From NCBI RefSeq assembly GCF_030272615.1, contig NC_081406.1:480102900-480166899 (forward strand): a stretch of 64,000 nucleotides of DNA. The letters run 5' to 3'. This document shows, piece by piece, positions 10,145 through 64,000 of the stretch. This stretch comes from Cryptomeria japonica (Eukaryota > Streptophyta > Pinopsida > Cupressales > Cupressaceae). The translations under genes and the position numbers were made by a program. Positions within the stretch are counted from its first letter, which is position 1. The number at the start of each line of letters is the position of its first letter. Below the pieces are notes generated by a model that saw only the letters and a list, made by a program, of their open reading frames with translations, had not been told where the DNA came from and did no database searches.

Positions 10145-10440
10145 TGTTTACCTCACTGGGTAAACAGGAAGAATACAGAAATCGAACAGCAATGTACAAT
10201 GCAAATATAAAAGAAGTACCAGAATAAGCTTTCCATTAATGTCAAAGGATGTTCATATTATATCCGTCGTCAACATTACATCTGACACGGCTAACATTAC
10301 ATGTCTCAACACCCGAAGGTGGTACAATATATGACTGCCGAAGGGGTGCGACCCAACCGTCGCGACTCCAACTACCTACCCGTCGGCTAACTAACTATTG
10401 ACAATTAACATTACTAACTATACACTTTTTCCCGATAACA
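10145..10440 (-). repeat. G1 5' LTR
   Basis: This is the upstream LTR in element orientation, 296 bp, followed by the TTACC duplication at 10441-10445. It differs from its partner at two positions. Confidence 0.97.
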
Positions 10441-11249
10441 TTACCTAGTTGATTAAATTCTGTAGCACCATGCATCACACAGATGTCTCATTCATGCGCT
10501 TGTTCATTTTTTCTTCTTTTCTTTGGTGACCTACCTTACTATGTGTAGGATCTGTTTAAAACATATGGATATTTATGTTTATAAATTATAAGTGTTCTGA
10601 CATTTACACTTAATTTGGCCCATAAACATATAATCATTAATCTGAAAATGGTTCCAAACAGAGGAATTTCTAATTTTTGACATGCTTCTGTTCTGCAAGT
10701 TTGTAGTTGAAAGCTATGTCATAGGGCTGGCAAATGTTAAGGGTCAAGTTTGTAAATTCACAAATATTCTATAGAGGCCATGAGAGTCATTCTATTGGAG
10801 ATTTAATTCTCCCACCCATTTAAAAACTAAGATCATTACAAAATATAGATTATATTGATTAGGTTTGAAGAATTAGTTAATTTACTATTTACTTTTTCGC
10901 TTCATCTTTTCTCTCTCTTGGCAGCCGTACTTGTTGCTGTTCCTATTATCCTCATCTATTGGTACCAATTCAAACCTTAAAAATATAACAACAAACTTGA
11001 TTGTTGGATTTGCTGATGTCCTGTTATTGAACACTTGCAAGGTCACCTAAGGGCATTCTAAATTCATATGTATTTTTCTTTGACAAAAAAATTGTAGGGC
11101 ACTCAAGCAGATAGCAAGCGTTCATCTTTGAGAACAAAGAATTGTGGAATTGCCATTCAGCCTCATCAAGGTTTGATATAAGTTTCACCTAGGATATAAG
11201 TTTCCTGTGGAATTAAACTTATATGATATAAGTTTATATAATAAAAATC
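10441..11249. other. Intron sequence without recognised genes
   Basis: AT-rich sequence with no supported coding region. A short hydrophobic frame near 10921 after a CAG does not match the GTG protein and has no clear donor site. Confidence 0.4.
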
Positions 11250-14200
11250 TACCTTACACGGGGACATGTCCCCTGTCCCAAAACCCCCCATCCCCATCCC
11301 CATCCCCTAGCCGTTTTTGGGATGGTGAGACATCAAGGGGATGTCCTCTTGACGTCCTTGATGCAGCAAAATTATAGGAAATGCTGGGAAGCGTCCCTAG
11401 GCATTTGGGGATGTCTCGCCATCCCTGGGACGATCGGGGGATGTTGGAAATTTACCTCGCTATCCTGGGGACACCCCACGCTTGGGAATGCTTTCAGGCA
11501 TGAAAAGCAATTAAAAAACAATTTAAAAAAAAATTATTTTGCTTGTTTAGTGACATGGGGGGCCCACAATGACATTGGAACCACAAAATTGAATCCTAAA
11601 ATGCCATAGACTTAAACCCAAAACAAAACATTAACCCGGCCATCATATTTCTCTTTCATTTTCGTAGGTTTTGCTCCTTGCTGTGAGAGTTTGCTCGTAG
11701 GAGAAGAGATTGGCATAATCTAGGGGAGAAGATTTGACTGATTAGAGGAGATATTGGACTGATTTTTGTTTTGCTTCAAGTCTGAAACAAGTTCACCAGC
11801 TAATTTTTTTATAGTTTTCTAAGTTTTTAGCTTGCTAGTGAGTTTGTAGGTTGAAAAATATTTTCGTTCATTTGGTTTCAGATTTTCAACCATAAACAAA
11901 AACATACGAAATGAGCAGCAACAGCAGTGACAGTCATGAGGGTAGTGAAAGTGAAAATGAAAATGAAGTGAACAGAATGTCAATAGACCCGTCTTCTACT
12001 TTTGAAAATCCAATCTCAGCTTCTATTGCACAAGAACGTTTTGCATGCCCTACACCCTCTCTTCAAAAGTTTGCAAAAGGCCCTTCCAACCCCCAAAAAT
12101 CATTGCTTCAGTTTGCCACAAATGTGACCGCCAACAAGGGTAAAAATACAGGGGGCAGCAAGAAGTGACTTTGTCATGTTTCCAACACTCATTACCATGG
12201 GAGCTATAGTAGGGTTATAGGCCATCTAGTGGGTGAGAGTGGAAAAGGTGTTAGAGTTTGTGAGGCAATAACATTGGAACAACAGGTTGAAATGGCAAAG
12301 TTGGCTGGAGTAAGTGAGGGCAAAATCATTACAACCCACAATAAGAAACAACCATCTATTGATTTACATGCCTCTTCCAATGTATCATTTGGAGAGAGTT
12401 GTGATGGAGGGAAGAGGAAAGCAGGTGAGAAAACTTCAGTGATGGGGTTAATGAATGTGCAAAAATGTGAGCAAGTTGATGATGTAGTGGCCAAATTCTT
12501 TTATGCACATGTGCTCTTCCATTTCATTTGGCAAGGTCACCTTATTTAAAAACTATGGTGAGAGATATATTGACAGCTGGACCCTCTTATGCCCCCCTGG
12601 AGAACATAGATTGCGTACCTCCCTCCTTGAGAAACAATATTCAAAAGCTACCATGATGATGGAGGAGATGAGGCAAACATGGATCAGGACTGGCTGTTCC
12701 ATTGTTATGTATGGGTGGACTGATATTTGACATAGGCCACTCATTAATGTTATTGTTACATGCCCTACTGGTTCATACTTTCTTCGAGAAATTGATTATT
12801 CTGGAAAAGTTAAGGATGCTGATTTCCAGTTTGGCATTTTGAGGGAGGCCATAGAGGAGGTTGGGCCTTCTAATGTTCTGCAGGTTGTGACAAATTCAAC
12901 TCGTGTTTGTAAGCTAGGTGGTTTGATGATTAAGAGTGCTTACAAATATATTTTCTGGACTCCATGTTGTGTACATGCTTTGAATAATGCTTTGAAAGAC
13001 ATTGGCAAAATAGATTGGGTGAAGGTAGCAGTGGCAGAGGTTAGAGACATACAAATGTTTGTATGTAAGTATCACACTTCACTTGCACTAATCTGGTATT
13101 ATTCAAAGAAAAAATTTCTCAAACCAGTTGAGACTAGATATGCTAGCTATTTTATTATGTTGGAGAGGATGTTGGAGGTGTAGGGTGCTCTACAATCCGT
13201 GGTTGTTTTTCTAGACTGGAAAAGGTGGCCTCAATCAAAGACAGATGAAGGGAAGGCAGTAAGAGAAAGAGTACTTGATGAGTCATGGTGGGCCAATATC
13301 AAGTAAGAAATCTGAAAATTGATTTTATTTGAATTTGTTATACTTTGTTTTACACTGTATTTTAAAAGTTTCAATTTTAAGTATTGATCGCAGGTATATT
13401 TGCTTTATCATATCACTAGCTGTGGGGGTAATTCACCATGCAGATACTGACTCTCCTAGCTTGGGAGAGATCTATGAGACTTTTGATAGCATGCTTGATC
13501 AAATGAAGCAAGTAGTTCATCAAAAGGATCTTGAATTGTGATTCTATGAGGAGCATATTAGGCTTATTGTCACAAAGAGGTGGAACACAATGAACACCCC
13601 TCTTCATATGCTTGCCTATCTTGTTAGTCTGAAGTGGTATGCACCTAGACCTGGCTGAGTGCTCCTTTCTGAGGATGAAGAGGTGATAGAGGGGCTTACA
13701 ACAGCCCTTGGTAAAATGTATAGCAATGACTAGGCAACCCTTCTATGAGGGAAGTGGCTTAAGTTTGCCGATCTTCAGGGCCCTACATTCAGCAAACCAA
13801 AGGCTAGGACAGATAGGACCACCATTGCACAACAAAACCCAATTGGATGGTGGAAATTTCATGGGAGGGACACACCGGAATTGAAACAACTCGCCATTAG
13901 TTTGCTCTCCCAGATTGCTAGTTCCTTTGCTGCAAAGAGGAATTGGTCCACCTATGGCTTCATCCACTCCATTAAGAGAAATAGGCTTACTTAAAAACGA
14001 GCTAAAAAACTAGTTGCAGTTCATAGTGCCTTGAGACTTCAGGACTAACAGATTACTGAGTATCGAAAGACTCTAAGAACGTGATGGGATGTTGATTTTG
14101 AAGATGTTAGGCAGATTGATGAGGATGTGCCACCAGGACTAGTTAGGCTGCCATTGGATGATCCACTTCTGCCAGATGGTGATAGTGACTTAGATGGTTC

Positions 14201-14420
14201 TGAGTCTTTGGTTATTGATAGCCCTAATGAGGCTTAGTTTCATTGACATCTCTCTCTCTGTAATATATTTATATATATTTTGAAATATTCATATATATAT
14301 ATATATATATTTGTATACTACTGTGCCTTGCCGTCCCCCAAAAATGGCCCTCTAGGGGATGTCCTGAAAACGCATGCCTTGCCATCCCCTCCCCCTATAC
14401 CTGAAATGCCGTGGAATGTA
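11250..14420 (+). mobile_element. Degenerate hAT DNA transposon
   Basis: A decayed hAT-superfamily element of about 3.1 kb. GC-rich subterminal sequences at 11301-11332 and 14324-14361 are imperfect inverted copies of one another (catccccta...tttttggg). Between them lie remnants of a hAT transposase. I could not fix the exact termini or the 8-bp duplication. Confidence 0.75.
11911..14020 (+). pseudogene. hAT transposase remnant (BED finger, DUF659, dimerisation region)
   Basis: The frame opens at 11911 with a Ser/Glu-rich N-terminus. A BED-type zinc finger follows at about 12160-12265 (NTHY.GSYSRV..HL...GKGV), but its start is hit by a TGA at 12166-12168 where Trp would be expected. The DUF659-like middle (12590-13180) includes YGWTD, CCVHALNN and TRYAS..IMLERML, with stops and frame changes. 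A C-terminal piece (SFAAKRNWSTYGFIHS, about 13915-13975) matches the hAT dimerisation region. Transposases of this family bind terminal repeats and move DNA by cut-and-paste; this copy cannot be functional. Confidence 0.8.
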
Positions 14421-58285
<43,865 letters not shown>

Positions 58286-59500
58286 GTAAATTATTCCAAA
58301 ATTAGAGTGGATAGAAAAAATGTTGAAGCTCTAGTGTCATAACATTGGTTGTCAAAAAAGCTTTTTAACGGGCATCTACAAATTGTAGATCAGTCACATA
58401 ATTTGAATTTTCTATAATTAGAAAATGACAGAAATTTTCATGATATATATTTAATGTATGTGTTTGTTGTGAACAATTTAGTGTTGGTAGTTTATCTGTT
58501 TGAAATGCTGTATTATATTCAGTGTTACTATTTTTTTGTATGATTACAGTTACTAATTTCCACATTCCTTTTGTTGTTTTAGAATCGTTATTCTGTAGTA
58601 GATTCTATTTGGTTATATATCAGGTGGAAATCTTTAAAAGAGTTCCTTAATTCATTTTTTTTGTAAACATTCCTTCAGAGTTTTAGTAAATATAATTCTT
58701 CTGTCTTGCATAGCACATTAAATGTTTTCTTGCACTGTAGAATTCTATTTACCTTTCTCCCATATGCCACCTCTGTGAAAATCATTTTGGTATCAAAGAT
58801 AAAGACTTGTGGCTCCTAATTTTCTCATAGTGGTGTTTTACCGTGCATGTAGGAGTGTCATTTTACATAGGGTATACTTCTCTTCACCTTTTAATATGAT
58901 AGCATCACTATTAGCTCTTTGGACTTTTGGATGATAGCGTCACTGTACAAGTGCTGTTGATTCCACTTTTGATTTGTAGTTACTTTTATGTGTATGCACA
59001 CACAACATTTTTATTATTCCATCAATCGACCTCTTGTACATTAACACTTATTATGAATCCTTTCTGAGGGCTATGATAAGAGCATAAGAAGAGTAATTTT
59101 GTGGTTGGTTGATGAATGAGTGAGGAGTTTCTTCATCATGAGAGCTTCTTGAATCTTATTTGTTTCTTGACCTTCTTACTTGAGTCATGATTATTCTTTC
59201 TTTTCTTAGTAGATTTCTCTTGATCATGGTGAGGCATGCATTTTAAAATGTTAGTTGACTAATCATCTGGTTAGCCCTCTTCTTCTTCCTATGGTTAGCA
59301 ACTTGGAGATGGAAGTTGTGACAAATGTGAGTGCAGTGGTCATATCATTAGTCATATTGGCAATAGAGGGGATTCTTGTTATTGTACTGCTTTTCCTATT
59401 GGCATTGATGTCAATGGGCAAGACTAAAATATTAGAGGTTAGATTGTACACTATTATCGAGATTCCGTTGACCAAGGAGATAAATAAATTGAATATATAA
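58286..59500. other. Intron stretch with no recognised gene
   Basis: AT-rich sequence. A hydrophobic frame at 59255-59500 has no family I recognise. Confidence 0.5.
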
Positions 59501-60469
59501 TAGTTTATTGTCTACATGGGCCAACCTATGTCTAGTTCCCCTTTGAGGAGTTCAGAAATTGAAAAATAATTCTTTTATTGATGTGGCCAACCCCCCTCCT
59601 TGTGGCGTCCAATTTTGGGTAAATTAAATTTGGAAAATAAATATAATTTAATGTGGCCGACCCTCCTCATGTTGGCATCCACTTTGAAGGTTTTAAAAAT
59701 TAAAATTAAATATAAAAGATTGCTGTTTTGGGCTGACCCTATCTAGGCGCCCAATTTGAAGGTGAAGAGGTGCTTTTAAATGGAGAGTTGCATCACTTTA
59801 AAAAGGCATGTAACCCTTGGTGAAGATATTTGAAGAGATTGAAAGGAGTTTTTGAAGGCAAGCAATTCATTGTATATCTTTTTTGTAAAGAGCACAATTA
59901 AAAGGCATTTAAGTGCAGATTTTTGAATATATATGAGCAGAATTATAAGAGACATATGAGAAGATTTATCAAAGCTTTATGGCAGAATATTTTAAGAAAT
60001 TTTAAGAGATTTTAAAGTTGGATTTTGGTGAAATAGTGAGCAGATTTTTGAAGGTGATTTAGGTTAGAAGATCCAAGAAGAAGTCACAATTAAATTTTTA
60101 ATATTGCTCATTAGGAGGTTGGTGCCTCTCATTAGAAGAGATTGGTGTCTCTTACTAAGTTGGTGCTCAGTTGTGGGGATTGGTGTCTATTGTGGGTTGG
60201 TGCCTACAAAAGAAGCTTTGTTAATGAAGTAGCTTGGTGCCTGTAAGAAGATCTATATAAGGAATATTTTTCTGTGATTTTCTCTCTCAAGGGTTTCCGC
60301 ATAAGTCATGTGTTCGTCTTGTGTTCCTTATTGCTAGATCTTACACGTGTATTATTGTTGTGGATGATTAAGTTTTGAAATATTAGTGTTGTGTCTAATT
60401 AAGTTTTGAAAAATTAAAACATTGTTGTTATACTGATTCACCCCGCCTCTCAGTATGGCTGAGTGCTCT
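59501..60469 (+). other. LTR-like remnant
   Basis: It contains repeated blocks around gtggccgaccc...ggcgcc, a TATA-like TCTATATAAGG at about 60252 and the string ttcaccccgcctctcagtat at 60438-60458, which resembles sequence seen near plant copia LTR ends and, inverted, at about 21505-21534. Boundaries are unclear. Confidence 0.3.
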
Positions 60470-61682
60470 TCACCTTCTACTTCTTTCAAAGTGAGAAACT
60501 TGCTCTTGTCCCGTCATGTGGCTTGAGCATCCATTGTCAATGTACCATTGGTTTCTTTCATCTTGGGCATGGAAAGCAATTTGCATAAGCATAGACTTCT
60601 CTTTTTGCTGTTTTCTTTGCTCTTGCTTCCTTTTCCCCAATTTTGCAAGTTCTTCCTTTTGTTCAGCAAGGGTATCTGCTTTCTCGTCCTGTTTAGGAGA
60701 TTCCACAAAATCACTTATACAAAAATATGCTATATGGCCAAAGTTGTTGCACTTATTACATATGACATTGTAATCCAACAAAGGAGCAAATGAATTGTAG
60801 TTTCTATCTAAGAAGTAAGAACCCTATAGAATTTATGTTTTTGTTCAACACATAATCATTTGTTGCACATGCCCTTCAATCTGTTGCCGTGTGACCAAAA
60901 TTATTGCAAGAAAAGCAATAACCAAAGAAAGAATTTTGGAACTTGATTATGTGAGGTTGTCTTAGAGGAAATGTTCTTCTGAAACCCTTGTCTTCTTGAG
61001 GAACATCATCTTCTTTCTTTTTTCTGATTTCATTCTTGATAATCCCCTTGAGTGCATCTATATAGCTTTTAGGATTTTCTACATTTGTCCTCTTTGGTGG
61101 TTAAGTAGCCTTTGGATTCTGATCCTCTTTGGTATTCCCTTGATCTTCTTCATAACCAAGACCTGTCTTAATGATATGGTGGCCTTTGGCAATTGATAAT
61201 GTCATCTAGGATTTCTGTACTCTTCTCAAACTTTAATATTTTGTTTAGCTGAGCAACAATTCTCTCCAGTTCTTTCCTCAAGGAAACAATTTCAGATTCC
61301 TGCTTCTCATAGTCTTTGTTTCTCTTCAGCTGAGTTCTTACCACCTATTCCATCCTCTTTTCCTCTTCTAGTTGAATATATAGGTTGATGATGATCTTTT
61401 CTGATTCCTCAAAGCTTTGTGACATTTTTGCTTTTAAATCACAATCTTCTTCATAGTTTGAAGCTGCAATTTTTGTTTCAAATTCCTTTTTTTAAACTTC
61501 TTGATCTTGTTTAAGGCACAAATGAGTTCTTCTTAATGATCGACTTCTTCAATTTTAACATTTTGCTCCTCTTTTGAGTCCATCATTTCTTTTCCTTCTC
61601 TTACAAGGTTGTCTTCACCTTTTATGACATCACTCCTTGTTTCTATTGCCATGAAAAGAGTTTCTTCTCTATCACATTTGGA
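60470..61682 (-). pseudogene. Copia gag-protease remnant
   Basis: The minus strand shows a gag-like region with Lys/Glu-rich coiled coil and blocks such as MAIETRSDVIKGE and STEILDDIINCQRPPYH-like sequence in broken frames. Two zinc-knuckle sequences follow: CFSCNNFGHTATD (around 60900) and CNKCNNFGHIAYFC (around 60755). Then comes the protease site WYIDNGCSSHMTG (near 60530), in which the active-site DSG is now DNG. Many stops and frameshifts are present. RT and integrase are absent, and the upstream end is cut at 61687 by an LTR-like insertion. Confidence 0.8.
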
Positions 61683-61687
61683 GATAC

Positions 61688-63673
61688 TGTAATGTCCCGT
61701 ATTTGATAGTATTGGAAATTAAAAATATTTTAATTTCTGAAGCTAAAATGTAGCAAAAAGGAGTTAAAGTAAATTATTTATTATTATTACCTAAAAGACA
61801 GATTAAAAGGTAATATTAAATAATTAAATTAAAGTGAGTTTAGACAAATATTAATTAAAGTCACTAAAATATAATTGCGCAGAAATCGGATTTAATATTA
61901 TTTAAAGAGGATTTGGGATTGTTGCTCAACAGGGAATGTTTAATAATTTCTTCTGTTTGATTTGAGAAGTTTCTCAAACTCATATTCTTGAAATTGGTGC
62001 CGAGAAAACTATTTTCAACAACAAAAGATCTGACCTAAGTGGACTTGGAGAGATCAACCAGATTTTTCAGTTGGATTATTGGCGATGCACAACAAATAGT
62101 GAGGTCTTCATAGAAGACCAATTTCTGGAACTGCAGAATATGGATGGTATGTTGTTATTTTTATGATTTCCTGATGATTATTTAGAATATGGAATATAGG
62201 GGCTTTGGCGTAATTATAATTCAGTAATAATGTTGGTCAACTTCATGGGAGGATAGGTGCCAAAAAGAATAATATTATATACAAATGTGGCCTATGTTTC
62301 TGTTGGGAATGGAATTATAAGTTGAGCAGTTTGTATATCACGCTGGATGACAATATCTATTATTATTGGCTTATCGACCAATTACAAAAATGTCAAGCAA
62401 ATCACGATAATGACTATCATTTGGCAATACCATGAGAGTTTTTGAATTCCTCTTTCATAATGGGCGGAGCAGAGTTTTCTAAGGCTTGTAAAAATATCCA
62501 CAGCATGATATTTAACCTACGATGCATCATTTTGGTTGCCTTTCTTATTCTGTGCAGCGGTTGAAGATCATGGAGAAATGTATCGTGTGACGGCTCTTGT
62601 ATTCCTTGCACACCTATAGAAGAGTAATATGGTGGCTGACAACATTTTGAGAGCATCGTCCTAGAGATAAATTCAAGCCATTCCTTTGTTATTATTTATA
62701 CCCGACAACTTCAACAGTGCTAGAATTCTTTGAAGGCATAAGAGGAAGCGGATGGAAGAGACGGAATCATCACGGGCCGTCCTATAAAGTGCACACATAC
62801 TATTTTAAGGGAAGGAGCATATTGCCACGAGAGTTTGAAACTTGGGGCAAGGGACAAATTCTAAGAGGAAGATGGCATAGTCTTGGTGGTTGGTGATGTA
62901 TTGGGATAGTTGGAGACAGCAACAATTACATGCGCTGATGTTATTCATATGCACAGGAGTCACAATTAGCACCTATACAACACATACAATATCATGCATT
63001 GATTGTTTAATACTGCTACACATTATTGCTGTGAGTGAGGTTGCATTGCATTGAATCTGATGTGCTGTTCATTGCACTATATGGTGATCATTCCATTCTG
63101 CAACAAATGAGTAATGGATGCTGTTGGAGAGTTTCTTTTATTTTGAAGGTTTCCTTTAGGTTAGCATTGTAAAATCTGTCTATACATTGGAGCTTGGAGT
63201 GCACAGGTTGCAGCTCATAGACTGGATATGGAATTACTGTTATAAAAAAGGTCAGATTTTATATATTTAATTTGTATATGTAGTTCCATGATGAATATGC
63301 CTACATTATACTCAAATAAATGAATTCTTATCAGCACTTTATGGTTGTCCTGTATGTAATATGCAATCTTTACGAAAGCTAAAATCTCTACAAGAAAATA
63401 TACAACTCTGCAAACAATACATTCACATACAGATTGGATGTAATCTGTTCATCAAAATGTCCATGGTGTAAAATGCTAAATATAATGAATAAATCAGTGA
63501 GGGAAACAAAGTGTTTGACATAATGTCCAGTATCTAAGATTGGAGGAAAAAAGTAGAAAGTTTGGTTCACTTTGGCATGGTACTCTACAGTGGTATTAGA
63601 GCTGTGCATCCTGCCAGCCTAAGGGGTGAACTGTAAAAAGTTATTTTCAATATTTGTTTTCAATCAATTGCAG
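61688..63673 (+). mobile_element. Start of a TGTAATGTCCCG LTR-like insertion; right end not found
   Basis: It starts TGTAATGTCCCGTATTTG directly after GATAC (61683-61687), inside the gag remnant. The start and AT-rich composition match the solo-LTR family at 16385, 22705 and 38295. I could not find the matching ...CA plus GATAC end. The rest of the stretch to 63673 has no recognised gene, so the right coordinate is nominal. Confidence 0.45.
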
Positions 63674-63943
63674 CAGAACATTGTTTATTTCAGCAAGACT
63701 AATGAAGCCCTTGAAAATAATTTTCTGGAAGGTTTGACTAAACTACAGCAAAGTCTTCAAAATTATGGTGAAAATTTAATAAAGTTGTTGGAGCATCCAG
63801 AGTTATTAGAGAAAACTGAGACAAACAACAAGAACTTTTCTGATGCAAGAAGCTTGAGTGACAAAAAGAGAAATTGGTTAAGAGAAACAAAAAGATTGTC
63901 CTATTATTTTTCCAAACATCACAGTTCAACAGTGTGCCAATAA
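63674..63943 (+). CDS. Unrecognised exon-like ORF
   Basis: After a pyrimidine-rich tract and acceptor caattgcag, 89 codons stay open: QNIVYFSKTNEALENNFLEG, then a helical, Leu/Lys/Glu-rich stretch with LLEHPELLEKTE, ending in a stop at 63943. Composition looks like real coiled-coil protein rather than AT-rich noise. It does not match the GTG protein, so it is not the next GTG exon. It could be an exon of a gene nested in or overlapping the intron, a captured fragment in a mobile element, or chance. A second frame from about 63915 to the window end is also open. Confidence 0.35.
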   Translation, partial: QNIVYFSKTNEALENNFLEGLTKLQQSLQNYGENLIKLLEHPELLEKTETNNKNFSDARSLSDKKRNWLRETKRLSYYFSKHHSSTVCQ

Positions 63944-64000
63944 TGAACCTCCTGTGGATACCAGTATTCTTACGCCCTCATGTAATGGAGTTTGTAAAGA

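Larger units (their letters stand above)
191..10440 (-). mobile_element. G1: complete Ty3/gypsy LTR retrotransposon
   Basis: A 10,250-bp element bounded by two 296-bp LTRs with TG...CA ends and flanked by the 5-bp duplication TTACC (186-190 and 10441-10445). Reading the minus strand, the order is 5' LTR, primer binding site, leader ORF, gag-pol, a motif-rich spacer, a third ORF, polypurine tract, 3' LTR. The LTRs differ by only two substitutions and both large frames are open, so insertion was recent and the element may still be autonomous. Integrase has a GPY-type tail (GPYRI) and no chromodomain; with the RT motif FLDDWSIYS and the TGGCGCC primer site this suggests the Athila/Tat side of plant gypsy elements. 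That lineage call is inference. Confidence 0.96.

Noticed and set aside
10921-10980. Possible small exon after a CAG
   Set aside because: No match to the GTG protein and no convincing donor site.
63626-63943. ORF as the next GTG exon
   Set aside because: Helical charged sequence does not resemble the membrane region expected after exon d.

Overview
This is plant nuclear DNA with transposon-rich introns of many kilobases, which points to a gymnosperm, most likely a conifer; that assignment is inferred from intron size and retroelement style, not proven. The only recognised host gene is a GTG/COLD1-type (GPHR family) membrane protein on the + strand. Four coding exons with consensus splice sites lie at 15326-15446, 53957-54086, 55413-55491 and 58197-58285. 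They join in frame to 140 codons, about 30% of the usual protein. The intron after the first is 38,510 bp, and the flanking introns run out of both ends of the window.

Nearly everything else is mobile DNA. Region 191-10440 is a complete, recent Ty3/gypsy element (G1, minus orientation): 296-bp LTRs differing at two positions, TTACC target duplication, open 1815-codon gag-pol, open 844-codon third ORF and a small leader ORF. Region 11250-14420 is a dead hAT transposon with BED finger remnants. Region 15541-19471 is a 5'-truncated long element (A) split by a 1.07-kb solo LTR.

From 22295 to 53249 lies a decayed plus-strand gypsy element (G2) cut apart by insertions: (i) a 2.2-kb solo-LTR-like element L2 at 22705-35866, which contains a copia element (22814-33789), which contains a 4.3-kb element B (24058-28354); (ii) a solo LTR at 36938-38295; (iii) a hAT MITE at 39706-40650; (iv) a 6.8-kb element C (46030-52790) carrying a long broken ORF. 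Most junctions have exact target duplications, so the nesting order is readable. The 58-64 kb end holds a copia gag remnant, the start of another LTR-like sequence and an unrecognised exon-like ORF.

The most interesting signals are: a shared protein domain (MNG...DWA motif, linker, coiled-coil tail) in the third ORFs of G1 and G2 and in the ORF of C; a common promoter layout in A, B and C (telomere-like palindrome, about 64 bp, TATA box, 0.7-0.9 kb to the 3' end), suggesting they are giant solo LTRs, one with a coding ORF inside its U3; and family-specific arrays of short palindromic or hairpin motifs in nearly every element, including a hairpin repeated about every 167 bp.
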